The notes under the pieces: model-generated
Database searches by the model: none
What the model was told of the DNA's origin: nothing
The model's input: the letters and a program-made list of their open reading frames with translations, nothing else
Part shown: positions 49,914 to 58,959 of the stretch, in pieces
Numbering within the stretch: position 1 is the first letter of the stretch
Layout: the number at the start of each line of letters is the position of its first letter
Program-made: the position numbers and the translations under genes
Source: Streptomyces sp. CNQ-509
Lineage (GTDB): Bacteria; Actinomycetota; Actinomycetes; Streptomycetales; Streptomycetaceae
Direction of reading: 5' to 3'
DNA: 64,000 bases
NCBI RefSeq assembly: GCF_001011035.1
Contig: NZ_CP011492.1
Span: 6,059,001-6,123,000, forward strand

Positions 49914-51986
49914 TCAGAACACCGGGTTTGCGGTCAGCGACCCCGTGTAGAGGACGAACACCCTGTTGTTCGCGGCGGTCAGGGTCCAGTCGTCCCGCTC
50001 GCGCGACGTGCGGCGGTCGTCCCAGGCCAGCCTGCCCTTGTCGATGTCGTAGACCTTGATCGCGTCCGGGTCGACGCTCGACGTCGTCCCGGCCCACAGC
50101 GAGTTCCCCTGGACCACCGGCGGGTACTTCAGCGCGACGGACCCGGCGTCCGCCGTCCACTCGATCTCCCGTGTCCTGGCGTTCCGCACGGTGAGCTGGG
50201 TGTCGTTCACGGCGTAGAGCAGGCCGCCGGCCAGCGCCGGTGCGCTCCAGATGTACTCGCCCTTCGGGTCCTCGTTCCACTCCACCTTTCCCTCGCCCTT
50301 CAGCGCGTACGCCGTCAGCCCGTCCCCGCCCGCGTACACGAAGCCCCCGCCGACCGCGCACGGCAGCGCGTACGAGCTGCGCTGCGGGGTGTCCCACACC
50401 TTCGTGCCGTCGCGGGTGTCGACCACCGCGAGCTTGCCGTCCGAGCCGGAGAGCACCAGCATGCCGTCGGCCGTCGTGGCCCACGCGGGCTTGCTGACGG
50501 TCGACTTGACCGGCAGCGGGACCGTCCACCGCTCCTTGCCGTCCGTGCCGACCGCGCGCAGTTCGCCGTCCTTCGTCGTCACGTACGCGCCCTGCCTGTC
50601 GCCCGCGAGCACGACCGCCGCCCGGGCGTCCGGCGCCGACCACTGCTCGCGCCGGTCCCGGCCGCGCAGCCCGTACAGCACCCCCTCGGCGTCCGCCGCG
50701 GCGAAGGTGTTCTCGTCGAGCCCCGCCGCGCGCGACGCCGCCGCGGCGTCCTTCTGGCGCCACTTCTCCTTGCCGGTGCGGATGTCCAGGCCCGCGATGC
50801 TGCCGTCGGCCATCGCGGCGACCAGCGTCTCGCGCAGGGGAAGCAGCATCGGCATATCGGAGTTGAGCCCGCCGACCGGGCCCCAGAGCGCCGCGGGGGC
50901 GTTGTCGGAGCTGTAGCTCTTCAGCGGCTGCGCCGCCCACGGGTCGCGCTTGGGCGCCGCGGTCGTACCGCCGTCGTCCTTGCCCAGCCACCACCAGGCC
51001 GCCGTGCCCGCGCTCGCGGCCAGCACCGCGCCGCCGGCGCCGAGCCCGACGAGCAGCCGCCGCCGCGAGGGCCCCGGCACCTGGGTGTCGCCTGCCGCGG
51101 GGAGCGCGGCGAGGCGCGCCGCCTCCTGCTCGCGGCCCCCGATGTCCTGTGCGAGCGGGCCCTGTTCCCAGACGGCCGCCGCGCCGGGCGGCGGGGCGAG
51201 GGCGGCGGCGATCTGCGGCGGAGTGGGCCGGTACGCGGGGTCCTTGGCCAGGCACGGCGCGATCAGCGGGTAGAGGTCGGGCGGCAGCCCTTCGAGCCGC
51301 GGCTCGCCGTGCACCACCTCGTACTGCACGGCCGCCACATGGCTGCCCTGGTACGCCGTCTGCCCCGTCGCCGCCAGCGTGAGCACCGCGCCGAGCGCGA
51401 AGACGTCCGCGGGCGGGCCCACACGCTGCCCGAGCACCTGCTCCGGCGGCCCGTAGCCGGGCGTGACGGGGGCCTCGCCGGTGCTGGTGAGGGTGAGGCC
51501 GTGCTCGGGGCGGGCGATGCCGAAGTCGATGATGCGCGGCCCGGTCGCGGTCAGCACGATGTTCGGCGGCTTGACGTCGCGGTGGACGAGGCCCGCCGCG
51601 TGGATGTCGGTGAGCGTGTTCGCCAGCGCGGCGCCGACCGCCCGCAGCGCCGTGCCGTCCAGCGGCCCGTACCGCTCGACGGCCTCGGCGAGGGTAGGCC
51701 CGGCGAGGAACTCGCAGGCGATCCACGGCCGGCCGCCCTCCGTCTCGGCGCCCAGCACCCGTGCCACGCCGGGGCTCTGCACCGCCTGGGCGGCGTGCGC
51801 CTCGCGGACGAAGCGCTGCGCCAGGTTCGACTGGTGGGCCAGCTCGGGCCGGAGCACCTTGATCGCGGCGGGCCGCCCCGAGGAGTCGCGGCCGAGGTAC
51901 ACCTTGCCCATGCCGCCGGCGCCGAGCACGCCGATGAGGCGGTACGGGCCGAGGCGCAGCGGGTCTCCGGTGCCGAGGGGTTTCAT
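49914..51986 (-). CDS. Membrane Ser/Thr protein kinase with PQQ-type beta-propeller sensor domain (active-type 1)
   Basis: A 690-residue protein. The cytoplasmic kinase domain (14-265) is complete: GAGGMGKVYLG (22-32), K43 in AIKV, HRDVKPPN (135-142), DFG (154-156) and the GYGPPEQ anchor. A membrane helix follows at about 311-333, then an extracytoplasmic region with repeated PQQ/propeller blades (AGLDIRTGKEKWR, AVVDTRDGTKVWD, VKVYDIDKGRLAWD types). Such kinases sense an external ligand and phosphorylate cytoplasmic targets. ATG 51986 has AGGAG upstream. It is the last of four tandem paralogues; the next gene downstream is the MinD/EspI-like ATPase, a candidate target. Confidence 0.92.
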   Translation of the reverse strand: MKPLGTGDPLRLGPYRLIGVLGAGGMGKVYLGRDSSGRPAAIKVLRPELAHQSNLAQRFVREAHAAQAVQSPGVARVLGAETEGGRPWIACEFLAGPTLAEAVERYGPLDGTALRAVGAALANTLTDIHAAGLVHRDVKPPNIVLTATGPRIIDFGIARPEHGLTLTSTGEAPVTPGYGPPEQVLGQRVGPPADVFALGAVLTLAATGQTAYQGSHVAAVQYEVVHGEPRLEGLPPDLYPLIAPCLAKDPAYRPTPPQIAAALAPPPGAAAVWEQGPLAQDIGGREQEAARLAALPAAGDTQVPGPSRRRLLVGLGAGGAVLAASAGTAAWWWLGKDDGGTTAAPKRDPWAAQPLKSYSSDNAPAALWGPVGGLNSDMPMLLPLRETLVAAMADGSIAGLDIRTGKEKWRQKDAAAASRAAGLDENTFAAADAEGVLYGLRGRDRREQWSAPDARAAVVLAGDRQGAYVTTKDGELRAVGTDGKERWTVPLPVKSTVSKPAWATTADGMLVLSGSDGKLAVVDTRDGTKVWDTPQRSSYALPCAVGGGFVYAGGDGLTAYALKGEGKVEWNEDPKGEYIWSAPALAGGLLYAVNDTQLTVRNARTREIEWTADAGSVALKYPPVVQGNSLWAGTTSSVDPDAIKVYDIDKGRLAWDDRRTSRERDDWTLTAANNRVFVLYTGSLTANPVF

Positions 51987-52012
51987 GGACGTACCGCTCC
52001 TGGGTGAAGTTC

Positions 52013-54253
52013 CTACTGAAGGGGAAGCCCGCGCACGTCGGCCGCGGTGACGACGAGGACGACCTTGGCGTCGTCCTGGGCGAGGACCATGGGGCGTTCG
52101 TTGTCCTCGGGCCCCCGGTACGACCAGGCCGTCTTGTGCTGCTCGAGGTCGACGGCCCGGACCCAGTCGCGCCCGCCGGTGCCCACGTACGCGTACTTCT
52201 CGCCGACCACGGGCGCGACGATGAACGCCTGCGGCCCGGCCCAGTCCGCCCTGGCCTCCCACTCGACCTCGCCGCTGGCGCCGTCGATGGCGATGAGCCC
52301 GTTGCCGTTCTCGACGACGTAGACCTTGCCGTCCTTGACCGCGGGGGTGCCGTACAGCCGGGTGTCGGGGCCGAGCGCGGCGCGCGCCTCGCGGCCCTCG
52401 CCGACGGACCAGCCCACCTCGCCGTCCGACAGCCTCAGCGCGGTGAGGTCGCGCAGGCCGAGGAGGACGTGGCCCTTCGCGGTCGGGAACTGCTGCAGCC
52501 CGGCCAGCGACTCGCGGTCCTCCTTCGGCGCCTTCCAGGTCCAGCGCACCTCGCCGCTCCTGGCGTCGATGCACGTCAGGGTGGACTCGACGCGGATGAG
52601 CGCCTCGTTCTTCGTCAGTGCGGTGGCGTACGAGGGGCCGGTGTCGGGGGACTTGTTGTCGAAGCCCCACAGCAGCTCGCCGGTCTCCATGTCCGCCGCC
52701 ACGAACTGCGAGGTCCACGGCGTCTTCTCGACGATCTTCTTCTTCGTCTTCTTGTCGCGGTAGACGCGGGTCACCCAGCGGGTGCTCGCGCGCAGCAGCA
52801 CGATGCCGTTCTCGGCGGCCTCGATGGCCGTGCCCCTGACGTCCGCGCCGTTGAGGACGACGTCCTCCTCGGAGTCACCCGTCTCGGGGTCGTTGGTGAA
52901 GAGCGCGTGCGTGCCCTCGCCCGAGACGCTGCGGCTGCCGACGGAGTAGAACCCGGAGTCGTCGCCGATGATGCCGAGCGACGGGCTGAGGACCTGGCTG
53001 ACGCCGCGCAGCTTGCCGTTGCGCGCGTCGACGAACTGCCCGCCGCCCGTGGTGGTGAGGAGCAGCACGTAGTTCCCGCCGGTCGCCAGGCTGAACGCGC
53101 CGCCGCCGCCGACGACCGGGCGCGTCCACAGCTCCTTCGGCGCCTTCGGCTTCTTCGCCTTCGGCCTGGCCGCCGGCTCCTTCTCGTCGTCGCGGAGGTA
53201 CGCCCAGGCCCCCATCCCCGCGCCGCCGACGGCCACCGCGCCCGCGCCCGCCAGCGCCAGCACTTTGCGCCGCGACGGGCCCGGGCCGGCGCCCAGTTCG
53301 GTCTCCATGGCGGCCTGATGCGGCGAGGGCAGCCGCGGCGGCTGCGGCTGCCAGGCGACGGCGGCGCGGCGCAGGATGTCGGCGTGCAGCGCGTCCGGGA
53401 GCTGGTCGGCGAAGTCGGCCGTACCGTCCGGCAGTCCCTCGGCGAGCAGCATCGCCAGTTCGTCGGTGCCGGGGCGGGTCTCGGGCTCCTTGGCCAGGCA
53501 GCGCTGGAGCAGCGGCAGCAGCCCCGCGGGCACGCCGGACAGGTCGGCCTCGCCGTAGCGCACCCGGTACAGCAGGTCCGCGGCCTGCCCGCCGCCGAAG
53601 GGGCCGTGGCCCGTACAGGCGAAGACCAGCACGCCGGCGAGCGCGAACACGTCGCCGACCGGGGTGTGTTCGACGCCGGACGCCTGCTCGGGCGACATGA
53701 AGGCGGGCGTGCCCGCGGCGGTGCCGGTACGGGTCAGGTGGTCGTCGCCCGCCGCGCGGGCGATGCCGAAGTCGATGACCTTGGGCCCCGCCGCCGTCAG
53801 CAGGATGTTCGACGGCTTCAGGTCGCGGTGGACGACGCCGGAGCGGTGCAGTTGCCCCAGTGCCTCGCAGAGCGCGGCGCCCAGCGCGCGCGTCGTCGTC
53901 TCGGGCAGCGGCCCCGACACGGCCACCGCCTCGTCCAGCGGCGGGCCGAGCACGTACTCGGTCGCCAGCCAGGGCGTCTCCGCCAGCGGGTCGGCGTCGA
54001 CGACCTCGGCGCCGTAGTGGTCGCCGATGACCCGGGCGGCGTCGGTCTCCAGCCGGAAGCGGGTGCGGAACTCGGCGCCCGCGGTGCCGGCTTCGCCGCT
54101 GACGAGGTCGGCGTGCATGGTCTTGAGCGCCACGGTGCGCCCGCCCGCGGAGCGGGCGAGGTAGACGGTGCCCATGCCGCCGCTGCCGAGGCGGGCGACC
54201 AGCCGGTACGGGCCCAGTTGCTGCGGATCGTCGTGGGTGAGGGGCGTAGCCAT
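52013..54253 (-). CDS. Membrane Ser/Thr protein kinase with PQQ-type beta-propeller sensor domain (active-type 2)
   Basis: A 746-residue paralogue. The kinase domain has GSGGMGTVYLA (23-33), K44 in VALK, HRDLKPSN (142-149), DFG (161-163) and GTPAFMSPEQ, so it should be catalytically competent. A single membrane helix lies at about 330-352. The outer domain shows propeller blades such as TCIDARSGEVRWTW, ALRLSDGEVGWSV and LIAIDGASGEVEWEA, plus a Lys-rich insert (KKTKKKIVEK). The start lies only four bases after the stop of the upstream pseudokinase gene, so the two are probably translated together. Confidence 0.92.
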   Translation of the reverse strand: MATPLTHDDPQQLGPYRLVARLGSGGMGTVYLARSAGGRTVALKTMHADLVSGEAGTAGAEFRTRFRLETDAARVIGDHYGAEVVDADPLAETPWLATEYVLGPPLDEAVAVSGPLPETTTRALGAALCEALGQLHRSGVVHRDLKPSNILLTAAGPKVIDFGIARAAGDDHLTRTGTAAGTPAFMSPEQASGVEHTPVGDVFALAGVLVFACTGHGPFGGGQAADLLYRVRYGEADLSGVPAGLLPLLQRCLAKEPETRPGTDELAMLLAEGLPDGTADFADQLPDALHADILRRAAVAWQPQPPRLPSPHQAAMETELGAGPGPSRRKVLALAGAGAVAVGGAGMGAWAYLRDDEKEPAARPKAKKPKAPKELWTRPVVGGGGAFSLATGGNYVLLLTTTGGGQFVDARNGKLRGVSQVLSPSLGIIGDDSGFYSVGSRSVSGEGTHALFTNDPETGDSEEDVVLNGADVRGTAIEAAENGIVLLRASTRWVTRVYRDKKTKKKIVEKTPWTSQFVAADMETGELLWGFDNKSPDTGPSYATALTKNEALIRVESTLTCIDARSGEVRWTWKAPKEDRESLAGLQQFPTAKGHVLLGLRDLTALRLSDGEVGWSVGEGREARAALGPDTRLYGTPAVKDGKVYVVENGNGLIAIDGASGEVEWEARADWAGPQAFIVAPVVGEKYAYVGTGGRDWVRAVDLEQHKTAWSYRGPEDNERPMVLAQDDAKVVLVVTAADVRGLPLQ

Positions 54254-54257
54254 GGGA

Positions 54258-56522
54258 TCAGTCCACCGGGAGTGCGTAGAGGGCGTCCTTGGACAGGACG
54301 AGGGCGATGCCGTCGTCCGCGGCGAGCACGCGGCCGGAGACGCCCGTACCGTCGCCGGAGGAGCCGCCGCCCTCGCTGACCGTGGCGAACCGCCAGAGCG
54401 GGGCGCCGTCGCGGGTGTCGAACGCCTGCACCTCGGCGTCGTTGCTGTAGAAGAGGGTGCCGCCGGTGCCGCTGAGGACGACGTCGGTGACGTCGAACCG
54501 GCCGCCGGAGTAGACCGGGGTGCGCCACACCCGCTTGCCGTTCTTCACCGACAGCGCCGTCACCTCGGCGCCCTGCGTGCCGTACAGCACGCGCGAGCGC
54601 GTGTCGGTCAGCTCCCCGGAGAAGTGCTCCTTCATCGGGTGCTCCCACAGCTTCTTGGCGCCGCGCATCTCGAATCCCCGCAGGGTGTCGCCCTCGTTCT
54701 TGGGGCTGACGAGTATCCCGGCCCCGGTGGCGAAGGTGCTGGGGCCGTCGTAGTCCTCGATGCCGGCGAACTTCTGCTCCCACGCCTTGTCCCCGCTGCG
54801 CCGGTCGAGCGCGAGGTACGAGAAGTCGAAGCCGGAGGTGGGGGCGCTGGGGATGAGCAGCTCGCGGCCGCGGATCTTCATCCTCTCGCCGTCGCTGAGC
54901 GGATTGTCGTTCAGGTCGCCGTAGCCCTCGGGCAGCGGCTTGTTCCACACCTCTTCGCCCTTGCGGGTGTCGTACGCGACCATGGAGAACTCCTCCATGT
55001 CGGAACCCCGCGTGGCCAGGAAGTAGACGATCCCGTCGACCGCGCCGACGGCCTCCTGGAAGGACAGCTTGCCGTCCACCGCGTAGTCCTCGATGGCGCC
55101 CTTCGACTTGCCGCCGGCGATGTCGACGACCTCCATGGGGCCGAACATCGGGATGAGGAGCACCTGGCCCCGGCCGAGGTCGAACAGCCCCCCGTCCGCG
55201 AAGACGTCGGAGTCCCACGCCTTCTTGCCGGTGCGCACGTTCACGGCGGTGAGCGCGCCCATCGTCTCCACGACGGCGATCTTGCCGAGGAGGCTGATCG
55301 AGTCGGCCTCCTGGCCCTGGAGCGAGTAGTGCCACAGCGGCGTGGGCGCGGCGCCCTTCGCGGGGGTGGTGCGGTAGACCGGCGGATCCTCCTTGGTCGC
55401 CCGGCGGTACGCGTAGACGCCGCCCCCGCCGGCCGCGAGGCCCGCGGCGCCGAAGGCGAGGCCGCGCAGCAGGGCGCGGCGGCCAGGCCGCGGCGGGGGC
55501 ACGGAGGTCTCCCCGGCGCCCGCTCCGGCCGACGTCTCCGGCGTCTGCCCGGGAGCCGGCGGACCGCCGGGGCCGCCGGGCTCGCCGGGGCCCGGCGGCG
55601 GCGCGAGCGGGCCCTGCGCGGGCAGCGACGGCAGTTGCGCGGTCAGCGCCGCGGCGACGGCGCCGGGCACCTGCTGCTGCCCGGGCTCCGCGGAAAGGGC
55701 CTGCTGCGCCTGCTGGAGCTGCTGGAGCAGCGCGTCCGCGCGCGGGCGCTGTGCCGGATCCCGGGCCAGGCAGCCGGCGAGGACGGAGGCCAGCGGCTCG
55801 GGCAGCGCGGCCGGGTCGGGGGAGTGGGCGCCGGTGGCGGCGTACGCCAGCACCACGCCCAGCGCGTAGACGTCGCCCAGCGGCCGCGGCACCCCGCCGG
55901 CGTGCTGCTCCGGGGGCAGCCACGCGGGCGGCAGCCCGGGCACCGCCGTACGGGGCCCGTCGCCCGGCGCCGCGGCCCGTACCGCGCCGTACGCCACGAG
56001 CCGCGGCCCTGCCGCCGTCAGCAGCACGGCGGCGGGCGTCAGCCCCGCGTACACCAGGCCCTGCGCGTGCGCCTGGAGCACCGCGGCGGCCAGCGACACA
56101 CCCAACTGGCAGACGTACGGCACCGGCAGCGGACCGCCCTGCGCCGCCAGCGCCGCGGGCAGCGGCAGCGCGGGCGCGCAGTCGTAGGCCACCCACGGCT
56201 CCTCGTCCTGCGGCGCCACCCCGGCCACCGGCGCGGCGGCAGGACCGGCCAGCCGCGCGGACGTGCCGGCCTCGGAGGCGAACCGGACCCGGAAGCCCGG
56301 GTCGGCGGCGAGCGCCTCGGGCGGCGTCATCAGCACCACGACCCGGCCGAGCGGCTCGCTGTACGCCAGATGGAACCGCGGCCCGCCGGCGCCGGACCCG
56401 GCTTCGGGACCGGACGTGCCCAGCGGCGCGACGATCCGGTGCGGGCCCACTCTCTCCTGGCCGCCGACGGTGGTGCCGGTCGCGCCGCCGGTGTGACCGC
56501 CGGAGCCGGTCAACGTCTGCAT
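54258..56522 (-). CDS. Pseudokinase with membrane helix and PQQ-type beta-propeller domain (1)
   Basis: A 754-residue paralogue of the two active kinases, with the same order: kinase-like domain (25-270), Pro/Gly linker, membrane helix (about 350-372) and propeller (AVNVRTGKKAWD, VAYDTRKGEEVWN, LALDRRSGDKAWE, QAFDTRDGAPLWR). Catalytic residues are lost: the glycine loop is absent, the VAIK lysine position is L64, HRDxKPxN reads YAGLTPAA (158-165) and DFG reads AYG (177-179). The structural motifs PPEQ and PLGDVYALG remain. ATG 56522 follows GGGGGA at eight bases and is better than GTG 56546. It probably binds or regulates the neighbouring active kinases or senses ligand without phosphorylation. 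Confidence 0.88.
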   Translation of the reverse strand: MQTLTGSGGHTGGATGTTVGGQERVGPHRIVAPLGTSGPEAGSGAGGPRFHLAYSEPLGRVVVLMTPPEALAADPGFRVRFASEAGTSARLAGPAAAPVAGVAPQDEEPWVAYDCAPALPLPAALAAQGGPLPVPYVCQLGVSLAAAVLQAHAQGLVYAGLTPAAVLLTAAGPRLVAYGAVRAAAPGDGPRTAVPGLPPAWLPPEQHAGGVPRPLGDVYALGVVLAYAATGAHSPDPAALPEPLASVLAGCLARDPAQRPRADALLQQLQQAQQALSAEPGQQQVPGAVAAALTAQLPSLPAQGPLAPPPGPGEPGGPGGPPAPGQTPETSAGAGAGETSVPPPRPGRRALLRGLAFGAAGLAAGGGGVYAYRRATKEDPPVYRTTPAKGAAPTPLWHYSLQGQEADSISLLGKIAVVETMGALTAVNVRTGKKAWDSDVFADGGLFDLGRGQVLLIPMFGPMEVVDIAGGKSKGAIEDYAVDGKLSFQEAVGAVDGIVYFLATRGSDMEEFSMVAYDTRKGEEVWNKPLPEGYGDLNDNPLSDGERMKIRGRELLIPSAPTSGFDFSYLALDRRSGDKAWEQKFAGIEDYDGPSTFATGAGILVSPKNEGDTLRGFEMRGAKKLWEHPMKEHFSGELTDTRSRVLYGTQGAEVTALSVKNGKRVWRTPVYSGGRFDVTDVVLSGTGGTLFYSNDAEVQAFDTRDGAPLWRFATVSEGGGSSGDGTGVSGRVLAADDGIALVLSKDALYALPVD

Positions 56523-56550
56523 ACGAACAATCCCCCTTGCCGCCACGCGC

Positions 56551-58959
56551 TCAGTCCAGCGGCAGCGCGTACACGCTGCTCCCGCTCGCGATCACGGCCG
56601 TGTCCTTGCCGACCGCCACCCGGCGCCGGTGTGCGTACTTCGGCTTGCCCGGCCGCATGTCGGTGAACCGCCACAGCAGGTCGCCGCCGTCCGCGTCGTA
56701 CGCCAGCACCTGCGTGTCGTCGCCCGCGATCAGGACCTTCTCGTCGGGCGTGACGTGCAGCGGCGGCGCCTGGACGAGCACCCCGACGTAGGCGAGCTGC
56801 GGGTTGCGCTTCCACTGCTCCTCGCCCGAGTCCCGCGCCACGGAGTGCACGGCGCGGAAGGTGTCGAGGGCGTGGACCATCTCGCCCTGCACGGCGGGCG
56901 GGCCGAAGTTCTGCGGGTTGGTGCTCTCCACGTCCTCGTCCCACGGCTCCGCGGTCACGCTCCACACCTCGTCGCCGCCGCTCGCGTCGTACCCGCGCAT
57001 CGTCTTGCCGGCGGTGGCGACCAGCAGGTCCCTGCCCGCCGCGGCCCAGTGGCCGCCCGCCATCCCGGCGTACTCCTGCGCCCACCGCTCCTCGCCGCTG
57101 CCGAGGTCGAGCGCGGAGACCGCGGCCGGCTTGTCGCGGTGCCTGGCGTCCTCGTCGGCCTCGGGCACCAGGACGACCGAGCCGCCGGGGAAGAGCGCGG
57201 CGGTCGAGGCGGCCGAGCCGGGCGAGCGCCACAGCTCGCGGCGCTCGGCGAGGTCGAAGCCGACGACGGTCAGCTCGCCGCCCTCCTCGACGGTGAACGC
57301 GGCCGTGTCGCCGGCCACGCCGAGCAGCGCGCGGTACGGCGTCTTGCCGCCGCGGCGGAACTTCTCCGACGTCCACGCCACCGAGCCGCTCGCGGCGTCG
57401 AGCACCGTCAGGTCCTTGCCGGGCACCAGCACCATGCCGTCGGCGAGCGGCACCGCGGGCGCCGACGCGCGGACGTCCGACTGCTCCCACAGCTCCTCGC
57501 CGGTGCGCAGGTCCAGCGCGAAGACGCCGGACTTCGCGACGACCAGCGCGGTGGTGCCCGCGGCGACGGCCGGCGGTCCTACCGGCTCCACCTTGCCGAG
57601 GCCCTTGCCCCACAGCACGGGGGGCGGGGCGCCGTTCAGCCGCTTCCTGCCGGTGGTGCGCGCGGCCAGCCGCTCCGCGGTGGTCGGCGGCGGAGGCGGA
57701 TCCTCCGTGGTCGCGGCCCAGGCCGCGGCGCCGCCGGCCGCGACGCCTACCGCCCCGCCGGCGATGCCGGCGATCAGGGCGCGGCGGGTGGCGGGACGGC
57801 CGATGACGGTGGTGCCGCCGATCAGGTCCGGGGTGCCGGGGCCCGGGGCCGGCGCCGCGAGGAACGCGGGGTCCGGCTCGGTCTCGGCGGCGAGCACGTC
57901 GGCGGCCTGGAGCGCGAGCGCGGCGCTGACCCGGCGGGGCAGCCAGCCGGGGGCCAGCGCGGCGCCGGAGCGGGTGGTCGCCGCGTCGAGCACGGTCCCG
58001 GGGGCGGCCGCGCCCATGCCGGGTGCCGCGGAGTGGCCGGGTGCCGCGGCGTGCAGCAGTTCGGGCAGCAGCGCGGCGGCGGTGGGGCGGCGGGCCGGGT
58101 CGGGGTGGAGGCAGGGCTCCAGGGCGGCGCGGAGTGAGGGCTGGAGCAGGTCCAGCGGGTTCGCGGGGGTGCCGTATGCGCCCGTGGCGTACGGGTCCGC
58201 GGCGTACGGGTCCGGGCCGTACCCGGGATCGCCGGTGAGCGGGTCCGTCAGCGGGTCGCCGAAGGCCCCCGCCTGCGGGTCCGCGGCCTGGCCGCCCGGA
58301 AGCAGCCCGGTGGCGGCGTACAGGAGCACCGCGGCCAGTGCGTACACGTCCCCCAGCGGCCGCGGCCGCCCGCCCGCCGCCTGCTCCGGCGGCAGGAACT
58401 CCGGTATCAGCCCGGCCAGGCTCCCGCGCGGGCTGCCGTCGGCGCCCGCCGCGCTCACCGTGCCGTAGCCGGTGAGCAGCGGTCCGTCACCGGTGAGCAG
58501 CACGGCCGTCGGGTCGAGCCCGCCGTGCGCCATGCCCGCGGCGTGCAGCGAGGCCAGCGTCTCGGCCAGCGCGGCGCCCACGGCGTACACGGTGCGCTCG
58601 GGCAGCGGGCCCTGCTGGGCGTCGAGCGCGGCGGGCAGCGGCAGCGCGGGCCGGTACGGCATCGCCCACCACGGCGGTCCCGTGGCCGACAGCTCGCTCA
58701 CCGGCGCCAGCCACGGTCCGCCCGTGCCGCCGAGGCGCTGGGCCTCGGCGGCGGCGGCGTGGAAGCGCCCGGCGTGGCCGTGGTCGGCGGCCGTCGCCTC
58801 GGTGCGCGGTGCGGTGATCAGGACTGTGCGTTCTCCACCCGGCGCCTGCGCGATGTAGCGCGCGGCCGGCGCGCGCATCTCGCCCGCGTCCGTGTCCAGA
58901 CGCCCCACCGGCCGGTACGCCCCGAACTGCTCGGGGTCGTCGAGTCGCAGCGGTTCCAT
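56551..58959 (-). CDS. Pseudokinase with membrane helix and PQQ-type beta-propeller domain (2)
   Basis: An 802-residue protein, first gene of the array (ribosome site AGGAGGGG just before ATG 58959). The kinase-like domain (about 12-305) has HGGLDPTAVLL in place of HRDLKPSNILL (145-155), GYG in place of DFG (164-166), and no glycine loop or VAIK lysine, so catalysis is not expected. PPEQ and PLGDVYAL remain. A repetitive Asp/Pro/Tyr/Ala insert (about 227-268, DPYAADPYATGAYG) interrupts the C-lobe. The membrane helix is at about 393-415, followed by propeller blades (ALDLRTGEELWEQ, VLDAASGSVAWT, ALDLGSGEERWA, AYDADGGDLLWR). Confidence 0.88.
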   Translation of the reverse strand: MEPLRLDDPEQFGAYRPVGRLDTDAGEMRAPAARYIAQAPGGERTVLITAPRTEATAADHGHAGRFHAAAAEAQRLGGTGGPWLAPVSELSATGPPWWAMPYRPALPLPAALDAQQGPLPERTVYAVGAALAETLASLHAAGMAHGGLDPTAVLLTGDGPLLTGYGTVSAAGADGSPRGSLAGLIPEFLPPEQAAGGRPRPLGDVYALAAVLLYAATGLLPGGQAADPQAGAFGDPLTDPLTGDPGYGPDPYAADPYATGAYGTPANPLDLLQPSLRAALEPCLHPDPARRPTAAALLPELLHAAAPGHSAAPGMGAAAPGTVLDAATTRSGAALAPGWLPRRVSAALALQAADVLAAETEPDPAFLAAPAPGPGTPDLIGGTTVIGRPATRRALIAGIAGGAVGVAAGGAAAWAATTEDPPPPPTTAERLAARTTGRKRLNGAPPPVLWGKGLGKVEPVGPPAVAAGTTALVVAKSGVFALDLRTGEELWEQSDVRASAPAVPLADGMVLVPGKDLTVLDAASGSVAWTSEKFRRGGKTPYRALLGVAGDTAAFTVEEGGELTVVGFDLAERRELWRSPGSAASTAALFPGGSVVLVPEADEDARHRDKPAAVSALDLGSGEERWAQEYAGMAGGHWAAAGRDLLVATAGKTMRGYDASGGDEVWSVTAEPWDEDVESTNPQNFGPPAVQGEMVHALDTFRAVHSVARDSGEEQWKRNPQLAYVGVLVQAPPLHVTPDEKVLIAGDDTQVLAYDADGGDLLWRFTDMRPGKPKYAHRRRVAVGKDTAVIASGSSVYALPLD

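Noticed and set aside
46877..50059. A 1060-codon open frame on the plus strand opposite the MinD/EspI-like gene
   Set aside because: Arg/Gly-rich with no recognisable domain; it is the GC-bias shadow of the real minus-strand gene, whose ATPase motifs are clear.
51987..52718. Upstream extension of the last kinase gene into the preceding kinase
   Set aside because: ATG 51986 starts just before the kinase glycine loop and has AGGAG upstream; the extension is out-of-frame propeller sequence.
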